Positions 1-8,593 of a stretch of DNA of 47,322 nucleotides are shown one piece after another. Positions within the stretch are counted from its first letter, which is position 1. Each line of letters opens with the position of its first letter. Position numbers and translations under genes: made by a program. Under the pieces are notes generated by a model that was given only the letters and a program-made list of their open reading frames with translations, made no database searches and was not told the origin of the DNA. The stretch spans positions 1 through 47,322 of the forward strand of contig JACPYP010000027.1 in assembly GCA_016195985.1 (NCBI GenBank), read 5' to 3'. The stretch is from Acidobacteriota bacterium. Its GTDB lineage: Bacteria > Acidobacteriota > Holophagae > Holophagales > Holophagaceae.

Positions 1-210
1 ACACCCCACACTCCCGAGCAGAACGGCCTCTGCGAGCGCGTCATCCGCACACTCAAAGAGCAATGCGTCCACCATCACCGCTTCGAATCCCTCCAGCACG
101 CTTCCCGCGTTGTTAGCGACTGGATTCACTTCTATAACCACGAGCGACCCCACCAGACCCTCGACATGAAGACGCCTCGCCAAACTTACCTGCTTAATAC
201 CCAACCTTGA
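1..210 (+). CDS. IS3-family transposase (OrfB), C-terminal part, cut by window edge
   Basis: Frame 1 is open from the first base to a TGA at 208-210 and encodes 69 residues. It matches the end of the rve/DDE integrase core of IS3-family transposases: an EQNG...ER..RTLKEQ stretch carrying the last catalytic Glu, then the FYNHERPHQTL motif and a TPRQ.YL tail typical of OrfB. The enzyme cuts and joins IS ends during copy-out/paste-in transposition. The N-terminal part and the first two catalytic Asp residues lie outside the window, so intactness cannot be judged. No frameshift is visible in the part present. Confidence 0.9.
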   Translation, partial: TPHTPEQNGLCERVIRTLKEQCVHHHRFESLQHASRVVSDWIHFYNHERPHQTLDMKTPRQTYLLNTQP

Positions 211-233
211 GCAGCTTTTGCTAGGTCAGTACA
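1..233 (+). mobile_element. Right end of an IS3-family insertion sequence
   Basis: Downstream of the transposase stop, bases 211-233 end in GGTCAGTACA. Its reverse complement starts TGTACTGACC, the TG...CA terminus style of IS3-family elements. The sequence changes directly into the 88-bp tandem repeat at about 233, so I place the IS border there. The left end and the second inverted repeat are outside the window, so the border is inferred from one side only. Confidence 0.65.
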
Positions 234-430
234 GCGGAGCGTGGAACCCCCGGAGGAGATCCAGCCTGAGCGCGGCTCGGCCGGGATCAGGCGCGGGGGA
301 ACGGGGGTGTTCGCGCAGCAAAGCGGAGCGTGGAACCCCGGAGGAGATCCAGCCTGAGCCCGGCTCCGCTGGGTTCAGGCGCGGGGGTCCGGGGGTGTTC
401 GCGCAGCAAAGCGAAGCGTGGAACCCCCGG
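233..430. repeat. Tandem repeat, ~88-89 bp unit, about 2.2 copies
   Basis: Units start with AGCGGAGCGTGGAAC at 233, 322 and (as AGCGAAGC) 410, giving periods of 89 and 88 bases. Unit 1 is 233-321, unit 2 is 322-409, and unit 3 is cut off after about 21 bases. Each full unit contains an imperfect inverted repeat (CCTGAGCC...GGTTCAGG in unit 2) whose arms differ slightly between units. The array fills the gap between the IS end and the stop of the minus-strand TPR gene. No spacer structure is present, so it is not a CRISPR array. Function unknown. Confidence 0.8.
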
Positions 431-436
431 ACAACA

Positions 437-3241
437 TCAGGCCAGTCGCGCCGCCACGTCCCGGTAGTCGGGATCCATCTCGTGGACGGCCTTGAATTCT
501 TCGGCGGCCATGGCGGTCTTCCCCTGCTGCAGGTAGATCTCGGCGAGGTCGTAGCGCAGGCCGATGCTGTCTTCCGGCGGGAAGCCCGGGGCCATGATGC
601 CCTGGCGCAGCCATTCCACGGCGGCGTCCAGATCGCCCCGGGCCTGCTCGCAGATGCTCAGCATGGAGCAGCATTCCAGCGTGCGCTCGGGATCGCCCAT
701 GGCGATCTTGAACTCCTCGATGCCGGGTTCGATGAGCATCATTTCCTTGTAGGCGATGCCCAGGTTGTAGTGCGTGTCGTAGTCGTCGCCCTTGACCTGC
801 TTTTCCACGCCTTCGCGGAAGGCGCTGAACAACTCGTCGACACTCTGGATCTTCTCGACGACGTGGGTGGCGTCGTGCATTTCTTCGCCTTCCCCGGTGT
901 CCATGAGGGCGGTGCCCAGCACGTCCGTGAGGTCGAAGAAGGAGTTGGCGAAATCGCTCTCGTCGAGGGCGCTGGCCTTCTGGATGTGGCCCAGCTTCTG
1001 GAGCGCAGTCTCGGCCCGGTCCAGCCGGGATTCCAGGTCCGGGTGGGAGGGGAACTGCCTGAGGGCGGCCAGGATCTCGACCTTGGCCTCTTCAGGGCTC
1101 CCGTAATCCAGCTGGAAGTCGATGTCGCCCAGCAGGCTGTCGAGCTCCTCCGTGTTGGGCGCCGGGGCAGGCACGGTGAGGAGCGGCACCACCGGCTCCG
1201 GCTCCAGTTCCGGGAGCTTGGAGAGGGCTTCAAGCACCTCCGGCTCCAACTGCTGCGTCGGGATGGGCGGCAGAGGCGTGGTGGGAGCGGAGGCCTCGGC
1301 CTCTTTCCCGCGTGACGAGGGTCCCGTGAGGGTTGAATCCATCCAGCTGAGGTCCGAGGGCGTCAGAGCAGGGAGTTCGGACGGTGCCACGGGGGCCGCG
1401 GCCACGAAGGGATCCTTGCGCGGCTCGGGCGAGGCGAAGGGGTCCAGGGGGAGTTCTTCGATCTCCGGCAGCAGAGGCAGGCCCTCGGCTCCCGAACTCG
1501 GAGGCGGCACGGGCGGCAGGGGCGTGCGGGTGGGAGGGGCGGCCTCGTGGGGAAGATCCAGGGCGATGACCATGTCCACATCGCTGGAAGGCGGAGGCAG
1601 GGCGATGGCCTGGGTGGGGGCCAAGGTGGTGGGCGCCGGGGGCGAGAGCTTGTTGGCCACCGGAGCCCGGGAGGGCGGGGGAGGCAGCGCACCGGGTTCC
1701 GGCAGGCCCATGGCCCGACGGTGGATCCGGGTGGAGCCGGGGAAGAGCTGCTCGGCCAGATCCAGCAGGTGGGCGGCTTCGAGCTTCTTGCCCATGCCCA
1801 CCAGGGCCTGGGCGCTCTGCACGTACTGCATCTGCACCTGGGTGAGCCGGCCCGTGGTGCGGTGCACGGCCACGATGGATTCGATGATGGTGAGATCGGC
1901 GGGATCGAGTTCCAGGGCCTTCTTGTAGGTCTCGATGGCCCGCTCGGGGCTGCCGCCGCGGAGGAGGCTCTCCGCCTCGCGGGCGAACTGGTCGATGCGC
2001 ATGCGGCGGAGAGGGTCCGTCTCCGTTTCGCTGGGGGAGCGGCCGCTGTCCGCGCTTTCGGCGCCCAGGAACGCCGTCGCAGGGGACGGGAACGCTGGTG
2101 ATGGCGGGGCCACGGCGCCGGGAACCGCGCCCAGCGCCTGCAACTGGCCGGCCAGTTGCAGGATGAGGTTCTGGTCGTTGTTCTGGTAGGCCATGCCATA
2201 GGCGCTTTGCAGGGCCTGGATCTGTTCGGCGCGGTTGCCGCTCTGATGGGCGATCTCGGCGAGCAGGAGCCAGCCCTCGATGCCGATGTGGCCTTGCAGC
2301 GCGCTCCGCAGGCAGCGGCCCACGACATCGCCGGAACCCCGGCGGGCCATTTCCCGGGCGATGGGGGCGAAGAGCCGCAGACCCTCTTCGGCGCGGTCGG
2401 CGTTCACGAGGTTGCGCAGGGCCTTTTCGCAGATCGGAAGCGATTTCTCCGGAAGCTGGGGGATGTCCGCCATGGCCTCCAGGGCCCGGTCGGGATGGCC
2501 GCTGCGCAGCTCGATTTCCGCCAGCGCCTCCAGCAGCTCCATGTTCCGGGGGTTGCTGGCCAGGCCCTCCCGGAGATGCTGCGCGGCGGAGGTGTAGTCG
2601 CCCTGGATCACACCCAGGCGGCTCTGGGTCAGGTAGACCTGGGGCGTGGAGATCATGGCCTTGGCGCGGTCCAGGATCTGCCCGGCCTCGGCGTGCATCT
2701 GCTCCATGGCCAGGGACTCGGCCACCTCGAGGTAGATGCCGGCGGCGCGGTCCTTCATGCCCTCTTTGTTGTAGAGGTCCGCCAGCTTGACCTTCATCTT
2801 CAGGTTCTTGGGGTCGAGGTCGACGACCTTGTTGAACTCCTCCAGAGCGCGCTTGATGAGGCCCTTTTTCTGGAAGTGCTCGGCCACCTGCAGGTGGACC
2901 TTCACCGCGTCGCCGGTCTTGTTCATCTGCCGGTAGAGGTCCGCCAGGCGCTGGGCCGCGTCGATGTCCTCGGGGGCGTTGCGCACCACTTTCTGGAAGA
3001 TGGCGGCGGCGCGGGCGTGGAAACCGTCCCGCTCATAGGCGCCGCCCAGGCGCTTGTGGATCTCCACCCCTTCCTTCACCCGGCCGATCTGCACACAGAG
3101 GTCGCCGATCTGGTTGAGGGTGTTGTAGTCCTTGGGGTTGTCATCGACGAGCTTCTGGAATTCGTCGATGGCCCGCTCGACCTTTCCCGCCGTCAAGAAC
3201 TTGTCGGCTTCCTTCTTGACTTTGATGCGATCAATGGCCAT
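437..3241 (-). CDS. Large tetratricopeptide repeat protein
   Basis: 934 residues from ATG (3241), with a GAGG ribosome site about 8 bases upstream. The N-terminal ~370 residues are consecutive TPR units, for example A.DEFQKLVDDNPKDYNTLNQIGDL and further AL.EFNKVVDLDPKNLKMKVKLADLY-type repeats. One TPR pair lies around 425-510, then a Pro/Ala/Ser-rich disordered linker (about 525-700), then a further TPR block at the C-terminus. There is no signal peptide or membrane segment, so it is probably a cytoplasmic scaffold. TPR proteins mediate protein-protein contacts; the partner cannot be named from sequence. It is transcribed away from cdd/DUF58 in the same direction, with a 67-base gap. Confidence 0.85.
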   Translation of the reverse strand: MAIDRIKVKKEADKFLTAGKVERAIDEFQKLVDDNPKDYNTLNQIGDLCVQIGRVKEGVEIHKRLGGAYERDGFHARAAAIFQKVVRNAPEDIDAAQRLADLYRQMNKTGDAVKVHLQVAEHFQKKGLIKRALEEFNKVVDLDPKNLKMKVKLADLYNKEGMKDRAAGIYLEVAESLAMEQMHAEAGQILDRAKAMISTPQVYLTQSRLGVIQGDYTSAAQHLREGLASNPRNMELLEALAEIELRSGHPDRALEAMADIPQLPEKSLPICEKALRNLVNADRAEEGLRLFAPIAREMARRGSGDVVGRCLRSALQGHIGIEGWLLLAEIAHQSGNRAEQIQALQSAYGMAYQNNDQNLILQLAGQLQALGAVPGAVAPPSPAFPSPATAFLGAESADSGRSPSETETDPLRRMRIDQFAREAESLLRGGSPERAIETYKKALELDPADLTIIESIVAVHRTTGRLTQVQMQYVQSAQALVGMGKKLEAAHLLDLAEQLFPGSTRIHRRAMGLPEPGALPPPPSRAPVANKLSPPAPTTLAPTQAIALPPPSSDVDMVIALDLPHEAAPPTRTPLPPVPPPSSGAEGLPLLPEIEELPLDPFASPEPRKDPFVAAAPVAPSELPALTPSDLSWMDSTLTGPSSRGKEAEASAPTTPLPPIPTQQLEPEVLEALSKLPELEPEPVVPLLTVPAPAPNTEELDSLLGDIDFQLDYGSPEEAKVEILAALRQFPSHPDLESRLDRAETALQKLGHIQKASALDESDFANSFFDLTDVLGTALMDTGEGEEMHDATHVVEKIQSVDELFSAFREGVEKQVKGDDYDTHYNLGIAYKEMMLIEPGIEEFKIAMGDPERTLECCSMLSICEQARGDLDAAVEWLRQGIMAPGFPPEDSIGLRYDLAEIYLQQGKTAMAAEEFKAVHEMDPDYRDVAARLA

Positions 3242-3308
3242 TCAGATGCCTCGGGATGCCCGGCGGGAGTTCGGAAAGTGTAGGCGGGGGAGCTTGTCTT
3301 GAATAGGG

Positions 3309-3725
3309 TTACCGGAAATGTCCCCCGGTGAAGCTGTGGGGCAGGAGCTGCCCCAGGCTGTGCAGCTGGCGGCCATGGCGGTTGGCCAGCAGGACCGGCA
3401 ACTCCCCGGCGAATTCCGACAGAGCCTGGCGGCAGGCGCCGCAGGGCGGAGTCAGCTCGGCCACATCGGTCACCACGACCGCGGCCGCCAAACCCCCGGG
3501 CCGGAGGCCCGCCGCCACGGCCGCGCTGAGGGCGCCTCGTTCGGCGCAGAGGCAGACCGGGTAGGCCGCGTTTTCCACGTTGCATCCCGCGAAGATCGCG
3601 CCCTGCTTGGTCAGCAGGGCCGCGCCCACCTGGAACTTGGAATAGGGCGCGTGGGCGTGTTCCCGGGCCTGCCAGGCCGCATCAAGGAGGGGTTTCCAGG
3701 CGGGGGACTGCGGATCGTCGAACAA
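3309..3725 (-). CDS. cdd: Cytidine deaminase
   Basis: 138 residues, the usual size of homotetrameric cytidine deaminases (about 130-140). It deaminates cytidine and deoxycytidine to uridine and deoxyuridine in pyrimidine salvage. Zinc site visible: Cys60-Ala-Glu62 (Glu62 as proton shuttle) and PCGACRQ with Cys95 and Cys98. The substrate-binding segment FQVGAALLT and NVENAAYP are also present. I take the TTG at 3725 as start because a strong GGAGG lies 5 bases upstream and no ATG fits. It follows the DUF58 gene by 18 bases, so the two are probably co-transcribed. Confidence 0.93.
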   Translation of the reverse strand: MFDDPQSPAWKPLLDAAWQAREHAHAPYSKFQVGAALLTKQGAIFAGCNVENAAYPVCLCAERGALSAAVAAGLRPGGLAAAVVVTDVAELTPPCGACRQALSEFAGELPVLLANRHGRQLHSLGQLLPHSFTGGHFR

Positions 3726-3743
3726 CAGAGCCTCCAGAACCTT

Positions 3744-4727
3744 TCAGCTTAGCGGAGCTTCGGCCGGGGCGCCTTCTCCGGTCCCCGCCGCCTCGGCCAA
3801 GGCCAGGGCCCGCCAGCAGGGCGTGTGGCCGTGGACTTCCCGGATTCCTTCGAGGCCCTGCAGCTCCAGGCTGATGCTGCGCTTCTGAAGGCGGGCCTGA
3901 AGGATGGCCCCGGAAAGCCGCTCCAGCTCCCGCTCGAAGGGGCGCCCCGGCCCCCAGAGGGCGAGGTCGAGGCGGAGGTGCAGCCCCAGGGGCCTGTCCT
4001 CCTCGAAGGTGCGCACCCAGGGCTGGCTGCGCTGGGCCGTGCGTTTCCAGTGAACGCGGCTGGGCGCGTCGCCCAGCCTCAGGGGGCGGGCGCCTGCCGG
4101 GCTGCTGGTGCCGTCCTGGGCCAGGGTGCGGTGCCCCTCGCCCCGCCAACTGGCCGGCGGGGCTGGAGGCGTGCGGGGGTGAGGCAGCACCAGGATCTCC
4201 CGGTCCAGATCCACGAACCGGGATTTCTCCAACAAGCCGAAGGGGAAGCGCGTGCGGAACTCCAGGGTCCGGAGGCAGGCCCAGCCCCGGTGGCCGGCCC
4301 GCGCCTGCAGCACCATCAGGGTGTCCCCCTCGCGGGTGGCCGCGCCGAGGAAGGTGGGCTCCACGCGGCCATCCTCCAGGACGAGGTGCAGTTCGAGACC
4401 CCGGAGGCGGCCCCGCCCCGTGTCCTGCAGGTGCAGGCGGATGCCGCCCCGCACCCGCGCGAAGAGGTTGCCTTCCTTCAGGCCCGTCACCCGGAGTCCC
4501 TGCAGGGCGCGGCGGCTGAGGATGCCCGACACCAGGAAGAGCCCCAGCATGAGGGAGAACACCAGGTAGAACAGGTTGTTGCCGGTATTGACCGCGAAGG
4601 CGCCCACGGCCAGCAGGGCGATCAGATACTGGGCCCCCAGCCCTGTGAGGGACAAGCGCAGGTGGCGATCGCTCCAGAGCCGCATGGCCTTCAGACTAAT
4701 GTGCCTCGCCTGAAATAACTGGATCAT
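3744..4727 (-). CDS. DUF58 domain protein, membrane-anchored
   Basis: 327 residues. Two closely spaced hydrophobic segments near residues 30-70 (LIALLAVGAFAVNTGNNLFYLVFSL region) are followed by a beta-rich region and the DUF58 core with DGTS...RPLRLGDAPSRVHWKRTA. That core is the conserved R.Y..GD..R.IHWK signature of the family. DUF58 proteins are often encoded beside MoxR ATPases and transglutaminases and have a von Willebrand-like fold; their biochemical role is unsettled. No moxR is adjacent here. The ATG at 4727 is the longest start; an internal ATG at 4685 (MRLWSDRH) is equally plausible and would place the membrane segments nearer the N-terminus. Neither has a strong ribosome site. 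Confidence 0.82.
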   Translation of the reverse strand: MIQLFQARHISLKAMRLWSDRHLRLSLTGLGAQYLIALLAVGAFAVNTGNNLFYLVFSLMLGLFLVSGILSRRALQGLRVTGLKEGNLFARVRGGIRLHLQDTGRGRLRGLELHLVLEDGRVEPTFLGAATREGDTLMVLQARAGHRGWACLRTLEFRTRFPFGLLEKSRFVDLDREILVLPHPRTPPAPPASWRGEGHRTLAQDGTSSPAGARPLRLGDAPSRVHWKRTAQRSQPWVRTFEEDRPLGLHLRLDLALWGPGRPFERELERLSGAILQARLQKRSISLELQGLEGIREVHGHTPCWRALALAEAAGTGEGAPAEAPLS

Positions 4728-4780
4728 TCAGGGCAGCTGGCGAGGCACACTTCCATCGGGGCATGGCCCCTCTGGCGCAC

Positions 4781-4798
4781 GGGCGCGGGACCGCGCCC
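4781..4798. other. Perfect GC-rich hairpin, 8-bp arms
   Basis: GGGCGCGG at 4781-4788 pairs exactly with CCGCGCCC at 4791-4798 around a 2-base centre. It lies in the divergent gap between the DUF58 gene and the permease. There is no T-run on either side, so it is not a standard intrinsic terminator. Role unknown. Confidence 0.5.
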
Positions 4799-4847
4799 AT
4801 GCTGTCACCCCGCTGTGGGCGCTGCCACGCCCCCAGACCCCCGCCCC

Positions 4848-4898
4848 GTGGTGTCCATGGGCGTTGAGATCGCACCTGGTATTTCGAGCGGACACCAC
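4848..4898. promoter_or_regulatory. Inverted repeat GTGGTGTCC...GGACACCAC upstream of permease
   Basis: A perfect 9-bp inverted repeat, arms at 4848-4856 and 4890-4898 with a 33-base spacer. It ends about 68 bases before the permease ATG. Such a spacing could serve a dimeric regulator binding two sites or an RNA stem. It is followed at 4902-4932 by three 10-base tandem units of the type CCCTCTTGGG. Regulatory role is inference only. Confidence 0.4.
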
Positions 4899-4965
4899 TA
4901 GCGCCTTGGGCCCTCTTGGGCCCTCTTGGGCCCCTGCTAGCATGGACCTTCCCCCGAAGGTGCCC

Positions 4966-6540
4966 ATGCTCACGCGATTCTTCCGCACCAAGTCCCTGGA
5001 GCAGCTCCGCGCCAGCGCCGATGAGCCCGAGCATCAGCTCAAGAAGAACCTGGGGGCCTTCGACCTCACCATGTTCGGCATCGGCGCCATCATCGGCGCC
5101 GGCATTTTTTCCAGCATCGGCACCGCCGCGGCGGGGAACATGGCGGACGGCCGCCTGCCCGCGGGGCCCGGCCTGGTCATCTCCATCCTCGTGGTGGCCC
5201 TCATCTGCGGGTTCACGGCCCTGGCCTACGCCGAGATGGCCTCCATGATCCCGGTGTCAGGCAGCGCCTACACATACGCCTACGCGACGCTGGGAGAGTT
5301 GATGGCCTGGATCATCGGCTGGGACCTCCTGCTGGAATACGCCATTTCCAACGTGGCAGTGGCCATCTCCTGGGGCGACTACGCCCGCAGCTTCCTGTCC
5401 AGCGTGCTGCACCTGGACATCCCCGGCTGGCTGGGCATGGATCCCCGCAGCGCGCTGAAGCTGGCCCAGGGCGTTCCCGCCATGGATTTCGGCGCCAAGC
5501 TCCAGGCCCTGGCCCAGGCCAAGGCGGGCCTCATCAACGGTGCCGCCACCTTCGCCAACTGGGAGGTGCTGAAGGTGGCGCCCACGGTCGCCGGGTGTCC
5601 CATCACCATCAACCTGCTGGCGGTCCTCATCACGGGCCTCATCACCTGGCTGTGCTACATCGGCATCAAAGAGAGCGCCCGGGTCAACAGCGTCATGGTG
5701 GTGGTGAAGGTGGTCATCCTGCTGGCGGTGGTGGGCCTGGGGGCCAAGTTCATCAACCCCGGCAACTGGCACCCCTTCGTGCCCCACGGCTGGCCCGGCA
5801 TCCAATCGGGCGCGGCCATCATCTTCTTCGCTTTCATCGGCTTCGATGCGGTCAGCACCACGGCGGAGGAATGCCGCGATCCGGGCAGGGATCTGCCCCG
5901 GGGCATCCTCTGGTCCCTGCTCATATGCACGCTGATCTACGCTGCCGTGGCCCTGGTGGTCACGGGGATGCTGCACTACACGAAGCTGGGAGGCATCGCC
6001 GATCCGCTGGCCTACATTTTCACCGAACACAAGATGGCAGGCATCGCCGGGATCATCAGCTTCGGCGCCGTCATCGCCACCACCGCCGCGCTGCTCGTGT
6101 ATCAAGTGGGCCAGCCCCGCATCTTCATGAGCATGAGCCGCGACGGCCTGCTGGGGCCCTGGTTCGGCAAGGTGCACAGCAAGTTCAAGACGCCCTCCCA
6201 CGCCACGGTGCTCACGGGCTTCCTGGTGGCCATTCCCGCCGCGCTGCTCAACATCGACGAGGTGGTGGAGCTGGCCAACATCGGCACCCTCTTCGCCTTC
6301 GTCATCGTCTGTGCCGCGGTGCTCATCCTGCGCCACCGCCGCCCCGAGGCGCCCCGCAAGTTCATCATGCCCTTCGCGTGGGTCGTCGCGCCCCTGGGCA
6401 TCCTGGGCTGCGTGTGGATCGCCAAGGGCCTGCCCGCCGTCACCTGGTACCGGTTCTTCGTGTGGCTGGGCATCGGCCTGGTGATCTACTTCTTCTTCGG
6501 CTCCCGGCACAGCCGTCTCCAGGCCCCAACTGCGTCATGA
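4966..6540 (+). CDS. APC-superfamily amino acid permease
   Basis: 524 residues from ATG 4966, chosen because a GAAGG ribosome site lies just upstream; in-frame positions further upstream are TTG or lack a ribosome site. The protein is an inner-membrane transporter with about 12-14 hydrophobic helices. Its N-terminal signature is FDLTMFGIGAIIGAGIF, the helix I substrate and ion-binding loop of APC permeases (YfnA/CAT-like group). This is followed by ALAYAEMASMIPVSGSAYTYAY, another family hallmark, and FFAFIGFDAVSTTAEE in helix VI. Closest in style to cationic or general amino acid uptake permeases; the substrate cannot be assigned. It is followed 28 bases later by riboflavin synthase in the same direction. 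Confidence 0.93.
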   Translation: MLTRFFRTKSLEQLRASADEPEHQLKKNLGAFDLTMFGIGAIIGAGIFSSIGTAAAGNMADGRLPAGPGLVISILVVALICGFTALAYAEMASMIPVSGSAYTYAYATLGELMAWIIGWDLLLEYAISNVAVAISWGDYARSFLSSVLHLDIPGWLGMDPRSALKLAQGVPAMDFGAKLQALAQAKAGLINGAATFANWEVLKVAPTVAGCPITINLLAVLITGLITWLCYIGIKESARVNSVMVVVKVVILLAVVGLGAKFINPGNWHPFVPHGWPGIQSGAAIIFFAFIGFDAVSTTAEECRDPGRDLPRGILWSLLICTLIYAAVALVVTGMLHYTKLGGIADPLAYIFTEHKMAGIAGIISFGAVIATTAALLVYQVGQPRIFMSMSRDGLLGPWFGKVHSKFKTPSHATVLTGFLVAIPAALLNIDEVVELANIGTLFAFVIVCAAVLILRHRRPEAPRKFIMPFAWVVAPLGILGCVWIAKGLPAVTWYRFFVWLGIGLVIYFFFGSRHSRLQAPTAS

Positions 6541-6568
6541 TGGATGCCGGAGAGAAGGAAGCGCACGC

Positions 6569-7225
6569 ATGTTCACCGGATTGATCCGCGATCTAGGCAC
6601 CCTCGAAGCCCGCTCCTCCCGTCCGGGCGGCGCCCGCCTCCGCATCGCCGCGCCCGCCGGCCTGCTGGCCCGCGCCGAGCTGGGCGCCAGCATCGCGGTG
6701 AACGGCGCCTGCCTCACCAGCGTGGCCGCGGACGGCCGGGCCTGGGAGGCGGACCTCAGCGAGGAAACCCTGGAGAAGACCACCCTGGGCCGGTTGGCGC
6801 TGGGCGCCTCCTTGCATCTGGAACCCGCGCTGCGCGTGGGCGATCCCCTGGATGGCCATCTGGTGTCAGGGCACGTGGACGGCATCGGGCAACTGTTGTC
6901 CAGGCCCCAGGGCCCGGGCGGCCTGGACGAGGGCATCTGGCGCTTTGCCATGCCCGCGGGCCTCGCGCCCATGACCGCGGCCAAGGGATCCATGGCCGTG
7001 GACGGCATGTCGCTGACGGTGGTGGATTGCGGCGGCGACTGGTTCACCGTCGCCCTGATCCCGGAGACGGTGAGGAGCACCGCCCTGGATGGCCTGCGGC
7101 CGGGCGATCCGGTCAACCTGGAGGTCGATCCTGTCGGCCGCTTCGTGGCCCGGGCCTTGGCCCTGCGCGGCAGCGGCGAGAAGCTGGCGGCCTTCGCCCA
7201 GCGAGGCTGGGGCGGCCAGGGCTGA
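6569..7225 (+). CDS. ribE: Riboflavin synthase (alpha subunit)
   Basis: 218 residues, matching the ~210-220 of the family. It dismutates two 6,7-dimethyl-8-ribityllumazine molecules to riboflavin and the pyrimidine precursor. Two lumazine-binding repeats are seen: the first begins MFTGLI and contains VNGACLTS, the second contains GHLVSGHVDG and MAVDGMSLTVVD. A GAAGGAAG ribosome site precedes the ATG. No other riboflavin gene is nearby, so the pathway genes are dispersed. The gene converges on the MFS transporter with only 9 bases between stops. The symbol ribC is used in some organisms for the same enzyme. Confidence 0.94.
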   Translation: MFTGLIRDLGTLEARSSRPGGARLRIAAPAGLLARAELGASIAVNGACLTSVAADGRAWEADLSEETLEKTTLGRLALGASLHLEPALRVGDPLDGHLVSGHVDGIGQLLSRPQGPGGLDEGIWRFAMPAGLAPMTAAKGSMAVDGMSLTVVDCGGDWFTVALIPETVRSTALDGLRPGDPVNLEVDPVGRFVARALALRGSGEKLAAFAQRGWGGQG

Positions 7226-7240
7226 GCCCTTTGCTTAGTC
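7219..7240. terminator. Possible short bidirectional terminator between ribE and MFS gene
   Basis: AGGGCT-G-AGCCCT surrounds the ribE stop codon and is followed on the plus strand by TTTGCTT. The 6-bp stem is short with an impractically small loop unless the inner pairs open, so this is a weak candidate. Confidence 0.3.
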
Positions 7241-8539
7241 TGGCGTCTGAGGAGCGGCCGGCGAAGGCACGCCGATGTGGCGCAGCGAGGGCAGGGCGAG
7301 GCAGGAAAGGGCGATGGCGGTGAGGATCAGGCCCGCCCCCGCGAACATGGTGGTGAGTGGGATGACCTTGAGCAGGGCGCCCGCGGCGGCGGCCGAAATG
7401 GGGCCCACGCCCATGAAGATGAAGAAGAGGATGCTCATGGTGCGGCCCATCATGGCCATGGGCACCCGCCGCTGGATCCAGCTCATCACCCCCACTTGGG
7501 CCACCCCCGCGAAGGCGCCCATGACCACCAGCAGGAAGGCGGCGAGCCAAGTGGCCCGGGTCAGGGGCAGGGCCGCCAGCAGCAGGCCCGCGAGGCTGTC
7601 GAAGATGAGGATGAGAAGGCCCAGGCGTCCGCCGGAGAGCTTCAGGCCCGGGCGCGACGCGACGTTGCCGAGGAGGATGCCGCCGCCGTAGGCCGTCATG
7701 AGGATGCCAAGGGAGGCCGCCCCGTGGTGGAGGCGCGTATCAGCCAATAGCGGCAGGCCCACCTGCACGGGCCCGCCCACGAAGACCGAAACCAGGGCCA
7801 CGTAGAGGATGAAGGCCCGCATCTGCGTGTCGGCCCAGAGATGGCGGACGCCCTTGGCCACGTCGGCCAGCACGCCGCCTTCGAGTCGGGGCGGATGGTC
7901 GTCGCTGTGGAGGCGGATCATGAACAGAGAGGCCAGGGAGAAGAGGAAGCTCAGGGCATCGATGCCGAAGGCCAGGCCCATGCCCCTGGCCTCGGCCAGC
8001 CCCGCGTGGCCGGAGGAGGCGGATGCGGCGCTGCCGGTGATGAGCAGCCCCGCCAGCACGGGACCCACGAGCAGGCTCACCTGGCGCAGGCCCATGACGA
8101 GACCGTTGGCGGCCTGCAGCTGTTCAGCCTCCACCAGCTGAGGCAGGATGGCCGATCCTGCGGGAAAGGCGAAGGCGGTGGAAAGCCCGATGCCGACGGC
8201 GATGGCATACAGCATCCACATCTGGATGGTGCCGAAGAGCACCAGCAGGGCCAGCAGCGTCACGAAGGCGGCGTTGACCGCGCGGGACACCAGCAGCACC
8301 CGCCGCGGCGACATGCGATCCACCACGGCGCCGCCGATGAGCATGAAGGCCGCCCGGGGCAGGGCCATCACCGCCAGCACCAGGCCCAGCGCCCCGGGAT
8401 TGTTGGTGAGTTTCAGCACCAGCCAGGGCAGCGCCACCAGCGTGAATTGGTCCCCGATGGCGGAGATGCCGCTGCCGCCGAAAAGGAGGACGAAATCGCG
8501 GTTGGCGAAGAGCGAAGGGCGCTTGGTCTCAGGTTGCAT
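7235..8539 (-). CDS. MFS transporter (enterobactin-exporter-like, MFS_3 group)
   Basis: 434 residues from ATG 8539 (MQPETKRPSLFANRDF); the longer frame would need a TTG at 8584 and adds a tail unlike the family. About 12 hydrophobic helices are visible. The segment LFANRDFVLLFGGSGISAIGDQFTLVALPWLV is typical of the MFS_3/EntS-like start, and the loop 2-3 motif GGAVVDRMSPRRVLLVSR follows. The second half includes VMSWIQRRVPMAMMGRTMSI, the pseudo-repeat of the cytoplasmic loop. These proteins export small molecules (siderophores, drugs) by proton antiport; substrate unknown. Downstream of smpB on the same strand. Confidence 0.9.
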   Translation of the reverse strand: MQPETKRPSLFANRDFVLLFGGSGISAIGDQFTLVALPWLVLKLTNNPGALGLVLAVMALPRAAFMLIGGAVVDRMSPRRVLLVSRAVNAAFVTLLALLVLFGTIQMWMLYAIAVGIGLSTAFAFPAGSAILPQLVEAEQLQAANGLVMGLRQVSLLVGPVLAGLLITGSAASASSGHAGLAEARGMGLAFGIDALSFLFSLASLFMIRLHSDDHPPRLEGGVLADVAKGVRHLWADTQMRAFILYVALVSVFVGGPVQVGLPLLADTRLHHGAASLGILMTAYGGGILLGNVASRPGLKLSGGRLGLLILIFDSLAGLLLAALPLTRATWLAAFLLVVMGAFAGVAQVGVMSWIQRRVPMAMMGRTMSILFFIFMGVGPISAAAAGALLKVIPLTTMFAGAGLILTAIALSCLALPSLRHIGVPSPAAPQTPD

Positions 8540-8593
8540 GTTGCTTTCAAACTCCGGAGCGGGAAAACCTGCAGGATGAGCCAACGGGCGGGG

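Noticed and set aside
233-430. CRISPR array
   Set aside because: Only about 2.2 units of 88 bases, no spacers, internal hairpin variation instead.
218-1315. 365-codon plus-strand frame across the 88-bp repeat and the TPR gene
   Set aside because: Runs through repeats and opposite a clear TPR gene; no domain.
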